A stretch of 64,000 nt of DNA from Mycobacterium sp. (GTDB taxonomy: Bacteria; Actinomycetota; Actinomycetes; Mycobacteriales; Mycobacteriaceae): NCBI GenBank assembly GCA_021732005.1, contig JAKFVT010000001.1, forward strand, positions 1 to 64,000, read 5' to 3'. Every line of letters begins with the position of its first letter. Positions within the stretch are counted from its first letter, which is position 1. Both the position numbers and the translations under genes were made by a program. The notes under the pieces were generated by a model. That model was not told where the DNA came from and searched no databases. It saw only the letters and a program-made list of their open reading frames with translations. This document shows, one piece after another, positions 28,823-38,556 of this stretch.

Positions 28823-29346
28823 TCACTGCTGGAAGCGGTAGCCCATGCCCGTTTCGGCCAGCAAGTGATGGGGATGGGAAGGTCGTCTTCCAGCTTGCGC
28901 CGCAGGTGGCCCAGATAGACTCGCAGGTAATTGGTTCCGATCGCTGCCATCGCACCCCGGGCCTTCATGAGCAACTCTTCGCGGCCGACGAGTTTGCCGC
29001 GGTTGCGCACCAGCGTCTCCAGAATGCGCCACTCGGTGCGAGTCAGATGCACTTCGGTGCCGTGCTTGATCACTCTCATCGCCGATAGATCAACGGTGAG
29101 GGCAGCGGTCTCGACGACGGGGTGGTTGGTCTCGGCCGTCACCGCGCCGCGGCGCACCACCGCACGCAGGCGCGCCAAGAACTCCTCCATCGCAAAGGGT
29201 TTGACCAAGTAGTCGTCAGCACCGGCGTCGAGCGCTTCGAATTTGTCGTGGACGTCGGCCCGCCCGGAGAGTACGAGCACCGGTGCGATCATCCGGCATC
29301 GCAAGTCGATCAGGACATCAGCCACCGTCAGCGCTGGGAATGCGCC
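28823..29346 (-). pseudogene. KdpE-like response regulator, truncated and frameshifted
   Basis: The surviving sequence starts in mid-receiver (VLVLSGRADVHDKFEALDAGADDYLVKPF). It continues into the winged-helix domain (LTRTEWRILETLVRNRGKLV, LRVYLGHLRRKLED), then changes frame; the proper end (HHLLAETGMGYRFQQ) is read in another frame to 28823. The phospho-acceptor Asp and about 50 N-terminal residues are missing. Both defects argue against function. Confidence 0.85.
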
Positions 29347-29574
29347 GCTTTGTAACTAGACCCCAAGGGCCAGGTAAGCGAAGGCGTTCAGTACCGAGGC
29401 TGACGGTCGTTCGGAACCAAGTAGATAGGCGATGGACGGGTGTGGCGTTAATGTTTGGCGACGTGGTGTCAAGGACTCGTTAACAACGCATTAGTGGTGT
29501 CATCGCGGGGTGTAGCAATGAATGGGGTTGCCGCACAACAGGATAATTACTACTAGTCAGTGAGGGTGTGCCAG

Positions 29575-29925
29575 ATGACGTCGTCGTCGCAGGCGGGGTC
29601 TGTTGTCCATCGGCGGCTTAACGGCACGCTAGCTGAGCTGCGGGTGGCGGTAGCAGCGGGGATAGCTCCGAGCCAGGAGCTTGCGGTGCGGGCTGGAGCC
29701 CTGGCGAGCAATGCGACGATGACGGGGATGCTGTTGCGGTGTGCCGGGCAGAACTACCTGGCCGCGGGCCGGTTGTGGCAGCACATCGCTGGGTATCTCG
29801 ATGATAGTGATCAGCGCGTGGCGGTGTTGCGGCTGGCCGCACAGTGTTGGGTCAGTGGCGGCAATACCGGTCTTGCCCGGAAATGCATGGACCGGGCTGC
29901 GGCGGTGCAGGCACGACAGTGTTGA
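29575..29925 (+). CDS. hypothetical small helical protein
   Basis: The product is 116 residues from ATG 29575, with GAGGG about seven nt upstream. It looks all-helical, with Ala-rich segments (AELRVAVAAGIAPSQELAVRAGALA) and TPR-like spacing near the C-terminus (RLWQHIAGYLDDSDQRVAVL). No family is recognised. The DUF3349 gene begins nine nt after its stop, so the two form an operon. A TTACTACTAGTCAGTG element lies just upstream (29547-29562); it resembles the ACTAGTAGT elements of the 50-52 kb transposon, possibly by chance. Confidence 0.6.
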   Translation: MTSSSQAGSVVHRRLNGTLAELRVAVAAGIAPSQELAVRAGALASNATMTGMLLRCAGQNYLAAGRLWQHIAGYLDDSDQRVAVLRLAAQCWVSGGNTGLARKCMDRAAAVQARQC

Positions 29926-29933
29926 GGATCCTT

Positions 29934-30431
29934 GTGAGCGCTTGCCGCAGAATCGAATTCGTGCTGGCACGCATGCTCGTCTTCCTGCGCGACGGGTATC
30001 CGGACGCGGTTCCCGCCACCGGCTATCTGCCCCTGTTAGGGCTGCTGGAGCGCCGGGTGTCCGATGATGACGTGGCGGCAGTAGCAGGCCAGCTGCTAGC
30101 GCGGGACCAGATGCCGATCGCCGACACCGATATCGGGGTGGCGATCACCAAGATCACCAGCGGGCTGCCCTCTGCGCAAGACACCGTCCGGGTCCGACAA
30201 CGCATCGAAGCCCTGGCGGCCACCGCCGTCGACGACCCGTCGCACACCGCGAGTGCAGCCATCCAACGCGAGAGGAGGACACCGCGATGGTGTCCTGGTG
30301 TAGTACGCCGGCTGACCGTCGCGTGGGCCCTCACGCCTGCCGAGCGGGCCCACCTGCGTGCGTCACGCCCTCCACTGGCGGTGATCACTGCCTCACTGGG
30401 CGCCCACCCACACCGACAACACGGTATCTGA
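29934..30431 (+). CDS. DUF3349-family protein
   Basis: The product is 165 residues from GTG 29934, with GAGGA five nt upstream. Residues 10-100 have the mycobacterial DUF3349 pattern: LVFLRDGYPDAVPATGYLPLLGLLERR, an aliphatic helix (DDVAAVAGQLL), and MPIADTDIGVAITKIT. The family is small, helical and of unknown function. The last 60 residues are Arg/Pro/His-rich and unlike the domain, so the original C-terminus may have been altered by a frameshift. Confidence 0.75.
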   Translation: MSACRRIEFVLARMLVFLRDGYPDAVPATGYLPLLGLLERRVSDDDVAAVAGQLLARDQMPIADTDIGVAITKITSGLPSAQDTVRVRQRIEALAATAVDDPSHTASAAIQRERRTPRWCPGVVRRLTVAWALTPAERAHLRASRPPLAVITASLGAHPHRQHGI

Positions 30432-30510
30432 GTGCTGCTTGACAAACGATCGTTACTGAGACACCGCCGACCTCACCGCGTTCTGAACCAACACGCCACC
30501 CAGCCACCGC

Positions 30511-30729
30511 CTACACCACCTTGCCCTCCAACCCGGCCATACTGGCAATGTCCCGCACGCTTTCCCCGCGAACCGCCAGCGCCGCCAGCGCCGTTCCACA
30601 TGCCCGCCGCCGCGCAGCGCACCGCCTCGGACCTGCTCGCTCGTCGGACACGGGTCTTCGCCCGCTACGGCGCCCCGAGCGCCGAGCAGGCCTCTCGCCG
30701 AATCTGTCGGCCGAGACGACCTCGAACAT
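30511..30729 (-). CDS. possible small protein with HTH-like tail
   Basis: This is a 72-residue frame, Arg-rich at first, ending in a segment (ALAALAVRGESVRDIASMAGL) that resembles a helix-turn-helix recognition region. There is no clear ribosome binding site and no partner gene. It may be a remnant of a small regulator or non-coding. The rest of 30432-31146 holds no supported gene. Confidence 0.25.
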   Translation of the reverse strand: MFEVVSADRFGERPARRSGRRSGRRPVSDERAGPRRCAARRRACGTALAALAVRGESVRDIASMAGLEGKVV

Positions 30730-31146
30730 GGGTTGTAGAACGGGTTATCGCCAGCACCCCGGATGTGCGCCTCTTTGCAGCATCTCTTGGCGGCCACCAC
30801 TCCCACTGCTACCAATGACCGCGACAAGCCGGTCCTGAATGAACCCGCCGGATATGGCTAACCGCTGTGACGGCTGGGTCGTGTTCTCGTGTGGCACTTG
30901 CCGGAAGTGATGTGAGTGCGTGCAGCCGACCGATCGGCGGCGGCAGTCGTGTCGAGTCGGGCTGGCCGGTACCCGTCGCCGCTGCCCCTTCAGCCCTGAA
31001 GCCATGGATCTTGAGGAAAGCGGGCCCGACTTTCGGCACCGTGACGTGGGACTCGAACAGCGTCCCCGCGACCGCGAACGGACCCCCGGCGACGACGAGG
31101 TTGCCGTTGGCGTCGGGACGATATCCGAACGCTGCCGCATGCTCGG

Positions 31147-31896
31147 CTACTTCAGCACGTTGATCGCGCGAGCGATGACCAAGGCCAGCGTTGATACCGC
31201 GACCAGGGACTGCAGCGCCATCATGGCCTTGGCGCGGCGCGTTAGCGGCATCGTGTCGGTCGGTGAGAACGCCACCACATTGGTGAAGCTGACGTAGAGG
31301 TAGTCCAGAAAACGCGGTTCCCAGTCTTTGGGTGCCAGCTCGGGCTTGTCAGTCTGCGGGAACATGAAGTCGGGATAGCACCGCTTGGGATGGCGTTCGT
31401 CGACGCCGGCCCGCCCGAAAGGACCACCCAGATCGGTTTCCCAATACCAGATGCCAAACACGATGATGTTGGTCAAGAACACCGCTCCGCCGCTGCCCAG
31501 CAGCACCGCGGCGTTGTTGCTGACCTGCCCGGTCAGGATGCGGTAGTCCAGGATCAGGGCCGAGGCGGTGTTGTCGGTGGTGATCGCGATCAGCAGCACC
31601 AGGGTGGCAGCTTTGCCCAGCCGGGTGGAGCGGCTGAGGTGGACCGGGTTGATGATCGTGAGGATCACCAGCAGCAGCGCTTCCAGCGATATCAACGGCC
31701 AACGCGGAACTACCGTGTACTGCAGCGGAATCGCGAACTGCAGAACCATCGCGGCGATCAGGGCGAGGAAGACCGGCCAGCGACTCTCCGGGTTACCCGG
31801 TCGCAACCAGGCAGGCAACCGCTCGTGGTGTTCGCCCGGCCGACGCCCGCCCGGGGACGTCAAATTCGTCTTCGGCTCGCCAACCGCCTCGTTCAT
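31147..31896 (-). CDS. integral membrane protein (DUF1345-like)
   Basis: The product is 249 residues from ATG 31896 (MNEAVGEP). A charged N-terminus is followed by about six hydrophobic helices (e.g. WPVFLALIAAMVLQFAIPL, AATLVLLIAITTDNTASAL, FLTNIIVFGIWYWETD). A loop with FLDYLYVSFTNVVAF-SPTDTMPLTRRAKAMM leads to a last helix. The layout, and the loop before the final helix, resemble DUF1345 proteins as I remember them; the family call is tentative. A decayed plus-strand copy is at 11030-11365. The function is unknown. Confidence 0.72.
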   Translation of the reverse strand: MNEAVGEPKTNLTSPGGRRPGEHHERLPAWLRPGNPESRWPVFLALIAAMVLQFAIPLQYTVVPRWPLISLEALLLVILTIINPVHLSRSTRLGKAATLVLLIAITTDNTASALILDYRILTGQVSNNAAVLLGSGGAVFLTNIIVFGIWYWETDLGGPFGRAGVDERHPKRCYPDFMFPQTDKPELAPKDWEPRFLDYLYVSFTNVVAFSPTDTMPLTRRAKAMMALQSLVAVSTLALVIARAINVLK

Positions 31897-32660
31897 GCTA
31901 GGGATTATGTCGACCACGTCGCCGGTAGTTGCAACAATCGACGGACGGATGGGATCGCAGAAATGTCACTCGGACATTCGCCGTTTCCCAGAAACGGGAT
32001 TTGAAGAGCGGCCAGCTACTTCGGACCGAAAGTCAGGATGACAGGATTGACTGATGTTGCGCTCATGCGCGGGCAGCCTCGACGAGGCCACCACCTTCTG
32101 GCTCAATAATGACCGCCCCTTTGACCTCGCCGCGTGGTCGATATGGTCGTGGAACTCCTCAACGCATCGCTGCTCCGCGCTGCACGGCTGGCCCCGGACG
32201 TAGACGAAACACATGCCATCGCAGCGCTCGCGGATCCCACCGCATGGCTAACGCACTCGTCACCTCAACACTCGACGGCGCCAGGCGATGTAGCCGTGGG
32301 ACGGATCAGCGACGCGCCATCGTGGTTGAATCCGTAGGCGGCGCAGATGATCTCAGGATCAGCCACCACATCACTGCCGACACCGATGAAGCTGACCGGG
32401 CCAACCACTGATGCGCTGCCGACTGCAGCCTCTGTGCACCACTATTCGTCATTCGTGCTCCTTCACAACGTTCATCATCGATGGCCGACTGATGGGCGCG
32501 CCCAGCCCGACGCGTGGCGCGCCCAAATCGACCATTACCTAATCAACGGCAGAAATCCCGTGCTGATTGATTGGGAGGCGGCATGCCCGGCTGCTCACCC
32601 CGATGTGGTGAGGGCGACTGGCTCGACCTAATCCCCTTGCACAGAAAAAGACTCGACGCG
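31897..32660. other. gene-poor region
   Basis: Short frames exist on both strands (for example plus-strand 32134-32337 and 32347-32631). Their composition and lack of ribosome binding sites do not support them, and no family is recognised. The stretch may contain decayed genes, given its position among pseudogenes. Confidence 0.4.
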
Positions 32661-32825
32661 TTACTGTCCTACCGCCATCTCCACTGAACCGATCGCGTTC
32701 AGCAGCTCACCCCAGAACTCTCTCTCGGCGCGTCGACGCTCACGATTGTCAAGCTTGATCTCGTCGAGGTGACGCGAGATAGTCCTGAGCTGGTCCATAA
32801 GTTCTTGGTATTGCGGTTCATCCAC
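32661..32825 (-). CDS. 54-residue charged helical protein
   Basis: A frame starts at GTG 32825 behind GGAGAAGGG about nine nt upstream and ends at TAA 32661. The product is strongly helical and charged (QELMDQLRTISRHLDEIKLD, then RERRRAEREFWGELL), with a heptad-like pattern suggesting a coiled coil. The balanced composition and good ribosome binding site argue that it is real. No family is recognised. It lies upstream of nothing in the same direction within 700 nt. Confidence 0.6.
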   Translation of the reverse strand: MDEPQYQELMDQLRTISRHLDEIKLDNRERRRAEREFWGELLNAIGSVEMAVGQ

Positions 32826-33015
32826 TGTCAGTAACCCTTCTCCAGGTATCAGCTGGGGCGCCCGGCTCGATCAGCGACCGCAGCCGCAGCCACCACGACC
32901 GGGCTGTCGACTCCGGATCGCTCACCGCACGCTGCTTTCCCCGACGCCGCACCGGCGGCGGCACATTACGAAGTGTGCTGGCCGCATGGTTTCTTGTCCC
33001 ATGTTTACGCGTTCT

Positions 33016-33903
33016 CTAGGGTTGGCGGGCGACGATCACGGGTGTCTGCGCCGCCTGGACCACTGCCTCACTGACCGAGCCCAGCAGCATTCCCGCGAAT
33101 CCACCGCGGCCGCGGCTGCCGACGACGACGAGTTGGGCCGACTCCGAATGTTCGACCAGTCGACGAGCCGGCTGATCGAACACGACCTCGCGGCGCACGA
33201 CGACGTCGGGGTACTCGCGCTGCCATTCCGCCAGCTGTTCGGCGAGGATCTTGTCCTCCAACGACTTCAACGCCGGCCAATCCACATCTGGCATCGCCTC
33301 GGCGCCCACATCCGTCCACGCCCTCAGGACCACCAGTTCCACACCCCGCCGCGAGGCTTCCTCGAAAGCGATCGCCGTTGCCGACGTCGACGCCGACGAA
33401 CCGTCGGTTCCCACCAGCACCGGCGACTGTCCGGGGTGCGGCATCGCCGGATATTCGTCATGGATGACCGCGACTGGACAATGCGCATGATGGACCAACC
33501 CGAAACTGACCGACCCCAGCAGTCTGCGCTCAAACGCACCCCGCCCCCGGCACCCCACCACAATCATCCGGGCATCCTTGGACAACCCAACCAGCGTCGG
33601 CACGACCGACGACACCATCACCTCACTGCTAACCAGTCGCGCGCTGCCTCGCCCGGTGCTCTCCTCGGCGATCGCGATCGCGTCGGCGATGAGCCTCTTC
33701 GATTGTTCAGCCTGCCATTGACCGAAGCGCACCGGGGTGGAGGTGCCCGGCCACACCACCGCCGGTGGGGTCAGGACGTGCACGACGTTCAGTGAAACGT
33801 CGCGCATCGCCGCCTCGCGCGCAGCCCACCACACCGCCGATTTCGAGAACGGCGACCCGTCGACACCGACAACGATTCCCGGACATGAGACAACAGTTGA
33901 CAT
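33016..33903 (-). CDS. tandem universal stress protein
   Basis: The product is 295 residues from ATG 33903. The two USP domains begin with [11 protein letters not shown] and [11 protein letters not shown]. Both contain the nucleotide-binding G-2x-G-9x-G(S) motif ([15 protein letters not shown] and [15 protein letters not shown]). It is a standard two-domain mycobacterial USP, a type often induced by hypoxia or nitric oxide. It stands alone and is followed upstream by about 290 nt without a gene. Confidence 0.92.
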   Translation of the reverse strand: MSTVVSCPGIVVGVDGSPFSKSAVWWAAREAAMRDVSLNVVHVLTPPAVVWPGTSTPVRFGQWQAEQSKRLIADAIAIAEESTGRGSARLVSSEVMVSSVVPTLVGLSKDARMIVVGCRGRGAFERRLLGSVSFGLVHHAHCPVAVIHDEYPAMPHPGQSPVLVGTDGSSASTSATAIAFEEASRRGVELVVLRAWTDVGAEAMPDVDWPALKSLEDKILAEQLAEWQREYPDVVVRREVVFDQPARRLVEHSESAQLVVVGSRGRGGFAGMLLGSVSEAVVQAAQTPVIVARQP

Positions 33904-33993
33904 TTCACGTCCTCCCGGAACTCATCGTCTGCGGGCAGAACAGCTGCTCCACCGATGACGTTAGGAGTCCGGCGGTGCAACCGTCAGGAGCCA

Positions 33994-34008
33994 TTGGTCA
34001 CCGACCAA
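33994..34008. promoter_or_regulatory. inverted repeat TTGGTC-ACC-GACCAA
   Basis: A perfect 6-bp inverted repeat with a 3-nt spacer lies 90 nt upstream of the universal stress protein start, in the otherwise empty 33904-34191 gap. It could be an operator. It does not match the DosR consensus as I know it. Confidence 0.3.
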
Positions 34009-34191
34009 GTCGCCACAGGACCTCCACCACGACCACCGCCAAGAACATGTAAGGGTCTCACCGTTCCCACCCCGCATTCAACCAAATGTGGTAGCGCCCT
34101 TCACACCTGGCAGTGAGGCTCTTCATCGATAGAAGTGCGCACCCTGCCTACCCGCTGTTGAGACGGCGCCAAGCCCAAGGCTTCTCATCGT

Positions 34192-36831
34192 TCAGGTGCG
34201 TGCGGCGATGGGGCCTGGGTGACTGAACCGTGCGGCACGCCGGTGGATACGGTGTTCGCGGCCTCGGGTGCGACGTGGCGGGCCGCCGGGGTGTATCGGC
34301 TCGGCGAAGAACCACTTCTTGGTCAACTCCACCAGGATCAGGTAGGCAACGACGAACCCGACGAGCGCGGCGAAGAACTGCAGCGGCAGCGCCGTGAAGC
34401 CGAGGGGGCCAGCCAGCGGCGAGATCGTGATCAGGACGCCGACCGCGACCACGGTCAGACTGGTGATGGTCAACGGCACGCTGGCGCGGCTGCGAAAGAA
34501 CGGCACCTTGCGGGTGCGGATCGCGAAGATGATCAGTGTCTGGGTGGCCAGCGATTCCACGAACCATCCGGTGCGGAACTCGGTGGCGCCAGCGTGCAGC
34601 ACGCCCAACATCAGGCCGAAGGTCAGGAAGTCGAACAGCGAGCTGATCGGGCCGAAGGTCAGCATGAACCGGCGGATGAACGCGATGTTCCAGTGTGACG
34701 GAGCTTGAAGTTGGTCTTCGTCGACCCGGTCGGTGGGGATCGCTAGCTGTGAGCTGTCGTAGAGCAGATTGTTCAGCAGGATCTGGCTGGGCAGCATCGG
34801 CAGGAACGGCAACAGGGCCGAGGCGGCGGCCGCGCTGAACATGTTTCCGAAGTTGCTCGACGTACCCATCAGCACGTACTTGATGGTGTTGGCGAAAATC
34901 CGTCGGCCCTCGGCTACCCCGGTGGCCAGCACACCGAGGTCCTTTTCCAGCAGCACCACGTCCGCGGCGTCTTTGGCGACGTCGGTGGCGCTCTCCACCG
35001 AGATCCCCACATCGGCGGCATGCAGGGCAAGAGCGTCGTTGACACCGTCACCGAGGAAGCCGACCGATCGACCCGCATGCCGCGCCGAGATGATCAGCTG
35101 CGCCTTCTGCTCCGGAGAGATGCGGGCAAAGATCGTGTGATTCTGTGCGGCGGCGGTGAACTCGTCATCGCCCAGCGCCTCCAGTTGCGCGCCGGTGATG
35201 GTGCCCTTCGACGCCAAACCCAAGTCGGCGCAGACCTTTTCGGCAACCCGGGGGTTGTCGCCGGTGGCGATCTTCAGCTCGATGCCCAGGGCAGCCAGCC
35301 GGGCCAGAGACTGACGTGCGGCGGCCTTGGGTTCGTCGGCGAAGACCACGAACCCGGCCAACATCAGATCGGACTCGTCGGCGGCGGTGATCGTGGTCAG
35401 CTCGGCCGCCGGTTTGACGGCCACCGCGACCACCCGGCGGCCGGCGTCGAACAACGCGTTCAGTGTGTCCTGTGTGTCCTGTGGAGTCATCTGGCACCGG
35501 GCCAGCACCTGCTCAGGCGCACCCTTGAGCACCAGGACGCGTTTCCCGTTGTCGTCGACCAGCACTGAGGTGGCACGGCGGACGTGGTCGAACGGCACGC
35601 TCGCCACCCGTTGCACGCCGACGCCCACCAGGTCCTTGGCCTTGGGGGATTCCCACAGCGCGGCGTCCAAGGCATTCGCGCTGATACCGCCCGACTCGGG
35701 GTCGACATCGGTGGCCAGCAGCCCAAGCCGCAGGACCGAGTCGCTGTGCGCACCGGTCGGACTGACCCCATCGACCAGACTGATGTGTCCCTCGGTGAGG
35801 GTGCCGGTCTTGTCGGTGATCAGGATGTCGATATCGCCGAGGTCTTCAATGCACACCAGGCGTTTCACCAGCACCTTGGCTTTGGCCAGTTTTCGCGACC
35901 CGGTCGCCAGGCTGGCGCTGACCACCGCGGGCAGCAGTTGTGGCGTGATACCCACCGCGATCGCCAGCGAGAACAACACCGAATCGATCACCGGCTTACG
36001 TAGCAGCAGGTTGCTGACCAAGATCAGCACCGTCAGCGCGATCGCGACCTGCAGCAGCAGATAGGAGAACTTGCGCAGGCCAACCTGAAAGTCGGTCTCG
36101 GGCTGCCGCTCACCCAGGCCGGCCGCGATGCGCCCGAACTCCGCATCTCGGCCGGTGGCATACACCACCCCGATCCCCTCGCCGGCGCTGACAATCGTGC
36201 CCATGAACGCCAAATCGGTGGATTCGGCCAGCTCGGCATCGGCAGACACCGGTTGGGGCGACTTCTCCGAACTCATCGATTCGCCGGTCAGGATGCTTTC
36301 GTTGCATTCCAGGCCGGTGAGCTCGATCAGCCGCAGGTCCGCGGGCACCGCCTCGCCCAGCGACAGCCGGATCACGTCACCGGGAACGAGTTCGGTGACA
36401 TCGATGGCGGTGAACGTCCCGTCGCGGCGGGCAAGCACGGTGTGACGCACTCCCGAGTGCAGGGCGGCGGCGGCCCGCTCGGCGCGATACTCGTTGATGA
36501 AGCCCAGGCCGATACTGGCCGCCAGGATCACGCCGATGATGATTGCTTGCAGGCTGTCCCCGAGAAAGTACGAGACGATGGCCGTCGCCGCCAACAAGAT
36601 GAGGACTGCGCTGCGCAGCTGACGCCCCAGCACCGCGAGCGCGTTGACACGATGGGTCCGAACGGCATTCGGACCATAACGCGCCCGCCGCGTGGACGCC
36701 TCAACGCTGGACAACCCCTCGGGGGAACTCTCCAGCCAGCCCAGCACCTCATCAACCGGGGCCGCCGCGACCCGCACGGCGGTCAGCCTGTCCGGCAGCG
36801 CCGGGGTCGGCGCTTTCGGCGATATCGACAT
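34192..36831 (-). CDS. MgtA-like P-type ATPase
   Basis: The product is 879 residues from ATG 36831, with GGGAG upstream. P-type motifs are in order: the N-terminal cation-ATPase segment (LSSVEASTRRARYGPNAV), the actuator motif ILTGESM, the M4 motif VGITPQLLPAVVSA, the phosphorylation motif ITDKTGTLTEG, KGAPEQV, GDGVNDALAL, and C-terminal helices with LPSQILLNNLLYD. The M4 and NNLLYD motifs are those of MgtA/B-type Mg transporters. A basic C-terminal tail of about 35 residues is unusual. A homologous ATPase lies at 41067-43688, with the ABC operon between them. Confidence 0.9.
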   Translation of the reverse strand: MSISPKAPTPALPDRLTAVRVAAAPVDEVLGWLESSPEGLSSVEASTRRARYGPNAVRTHRVNALAVLGRQLRSAVLILLAATAIVSYFLGDSLQAIIIGVILAASIGLGFINEYRAERAAAALHSGVRHTVLARRDGTFTAIDVTELVPGDVIRLSLGEAVPADLRLIELTGLECNESILTGESMSSEKSPQPVSADAELAESTDLAFMGTIVSAGEGIGVVYATGRDAEFGRIAAGLGERQPETDFQVGLRKFSYLLLQVAIALTVLILVSNLLLRKPVIDSVLFSLAIAVGITPQLLPAVVSASLATGSRKLAKAKVLVKRLVCIEDLGDIDILITDKTGTLTEGHISLVDGVSPTGAHSDSVLRLGLLATDVDPESGGISANALDAALWESPKAKDLVGVGVQRVASVPFDHVRRATSVLVDDNGKRVLVLKGAPEQVLARCQMTPQDTQDTLNALFDAGRRVVAVAVKPAAELTTITAADESDLMLAGFVVFADEPKAAARQSLARLAALGIELKIATGDNPRVAEKVCADLGLASKGTITGAQLEALGDDEFTAAAQNHTIFARISPEQKAQLIISARHAGRSVGFLGDGVNDALALHAADVGISVESATDVAKDAADVVLLEKDLGVLATGVAEGRRIFANTIKYVLMGTSSNFGNMFSAAAASALLPFLPMLPSQILLNNLLYDSSQLAIPTDRVDEDQLQAPSHWNIAFIRRFMLTFGPISSLFDFLTFGLMLGVLHAGATEFRTGWFVESLATQTLIIFAIRTRKVPFFRSRASVPLTITSLTVVAVGVLITISPLAGPLGFTALPLQFFAALVGFVVAYLILVELTKKWFFAEPIHPGGPPRRTRGREHRIHRRAARFSHPGPIAART

Positions 36832-37157
36832 GGCAGGGCTCCCGGTGATCGGTTGATGAACTGCGCGACATCACAGCCCGAGGTGTTCTGCTCGCCGACC
36901 GAACTGTATCCCCGTTGAAAATCCCCTGCCATCAGCATCTGTTGTTCACGCCGGTGACACCTGTGGGCAAACTGATTCTGGGCGAGCAACTCTCGATCAT
37001 CCATCTAGCAACATGGCGTCGGCGCCCGTGCGAATCGTCCTCGCAGCGATGTGGCCCGGGACTCTGTTTCCTTCAGTCACTCGACGGGGAGGGACGAATG
37101 GGGCGGACTCCGGGCGGTCAGCCAGCCGCGGAGTTGGCTGATCGAACACGACCTGGT

Positions 37158-38522
37158 CTACCCCCCGGTTGGCCGATGGTCGTGGCTTGTCAACCGAAGT
37201 GCTGGGTGAATTCCGGCCGCGGGGTCGGCGGAGATTTCATCACTGACGCTGTCGTAGTCGTAGAGCTCCCCGTAGCGGCCCCAGTCGATGGCGACGTCGA
37301 GCTGGCGGCGAGCGTCGTCATCAGAGAATCCGCGGCGCAGCAGGTCGAGGAAGAATCCGGCGCGCAGGTTGCCATCGGCGCTGCCGGCCAGCGCTTTGCA
37401 GATGGTGCGAACCAGCGGTGCTCGGCGGCGGGCCTGGACGGCGAATATCTGTTTGCTGCTTTGGATGTCGGCGGTGGTGAACTGCGCTCCGATATCGGTG
37501 AGGGTGAGCTCGCCGTCACCGACGGTCACCAGGTCGAGCATGGCGGCCGCGTCGACGAGTGGGAGGAGGTCGTCGATTTCGAAGTTGAGTTCGTCAGCCA
37601 GGTCGGCAAGCCCGATCCGGCCGCCGTGGGCATAAACGATCTCGACGAGGCCGGCCAGTCCGCCGACTGAGGCGTCGGGCAGCGGCCGGGAGATGGGTGT
37701 GGCCACCGTCGGTTCCGGGACGGCGTCAGGAGTTTCGCGACCCGTGAGTAGGCCGTAGAGCTGATCGACGAGCGCTTCGAACGCCGGTGTGCGGCGGTCC
37801 CTGGGCCGGGCGAGGTCGATTCGGACTTCGTCGAGGATTCGGCCGGGGTTGGCGCCCAGGACTACGACGCGGTCTGCGAGCAGCACGGCTTCTTCGATGT
37901 TGTGGGTGACGATGCAGATCGCTTTGGTGGGGAACTTTTCGGTTGACCACAGGTTCACCAGTTCGGTTCGTAGGTTTTCGGCGGTCAGCACGTCGAGGGC
38001 AGAGAACGGTTCGTCCATCAACAGCAGGTCGGGCTCGAGGACGAGTGCCCGCGCGAACCCGACGCGTTGGCGCATGCCGCCGGAAAGTTCTTTGGGGTAG
38101 GCGGATTCGAATCCGTCCAGGCCGATCATGTCGATCGCGTCGAGGGCGCGTTCCCGTCGCTGTTGTTGCGGCACTCGGCGGGCGGCCAGTCCGAGCTCAA
38201 CATTGTCCTGGACGGTCAGCCAGGGCATCAACGCGAAGGATTGGAACACCAGCGCTGTCCCCGGGTTGGCGCCGTTGAGCTCGACACCGCGGTAGCTTAC
38301 GGTGCCGCTGGTGGGTGCGATCAACCCGGCGATGATCCGCAACAGGGTGGATTTGCCCGATCCGGATCGGCCGAGCAGAGCCACGATTTCACCGGCCCGC
38401 AGCTGCAGATCGATGGAATCGAGCACCCTCAGTTCATCGCCGGTGGCGCCGGGGAAGCTCTTGCTCACCGCAAGGATGTCGATGAGGACATCATCGGAAG
38501 CCGTTGGGGGCGTTGGTGTCAT
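37158..38522 (-). CDS. NitT/TauT-type ABC ATPase with AAA-associated C-terminal domain
   Basis: The product is 454 residues from ATG 38522. The ATPase domain has Walker A LLGRSGSGKST, Q-loop VFQSFALMPW, signature LSGGMRQRVGFARAL, Walker B LLLMDEPFSALD and switch His VTHNIEEA. From about residue 290, an extra domain of about 150 residues with winged-helix-like segments (AHGGRIGLADLADELNFEID) corresponds to the AAA-associated domain known on some anion-type ABC ATPases. It lies 34 nt downstream of the fused permease gene. No periplasmic binding protein is encoded nearby. Confidence 0.88.
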   Translation of the reverse strand: MTPTPPTASDDVLIDILAVSKSFPGATGDELRVLDSIDLQLRAGEIVALLGRSGSGKSTLLRIIAGLIAPTSGTVSYRGVELNGANPGTALVFQSFALMPWLTVQDNVELGLAARRVPQQQRRERALDAIDMIGLDGFESAYPKELSGGMRQRVGFARALVLEPDLLLMDEPFSALDVLTAENLRTELVNLWSTEKFPTKAICIVTHNIEEAVLLADRVVVLGANPGRILDEVRIDLARPRDRRTPAFEALVDQLYGLLTGRETPDAVPEPTVATPISRPLPDASVGGLAGLVEIVYAHGGRIGLADLADELNFEIDDLLPLVDAAAMLDLVTVGDGELTLTDIGAQFTTADIQSSKQIFAVQARRRAPLVRTICKALAGSADGNLRAGFFLDLLRRGFSDDDARRQLDVAIDWGRYGELYDYDSVSDEISADPAAGIHPALRLTSHDHRPTGG

Positions 38523-38556
38523 GTGGGTTGCTCCTTGCTTGGTCAAGGCGGTGCGA

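Noticed and set aside
32347..32631. 94-codon plus-strand frame in the gene-poor 32-kb region
   Set aside because: No ribosome binding site, no family, and composition not convincing, although part looks protein-like.
25384..34191. DosR-type operators near the universal stress protein genes
   Set aside because: Several GGGAC/GGCCC-like words were examined, but none matches the 20-bp palindromic consensus well enough to claim.
36832..37157. Mg-responsive riboswitch upstream of the MgtA-like ATPase
   Set aside because: No conserved M-box elements could be recognised by eye; a covariance-model search would be needed.
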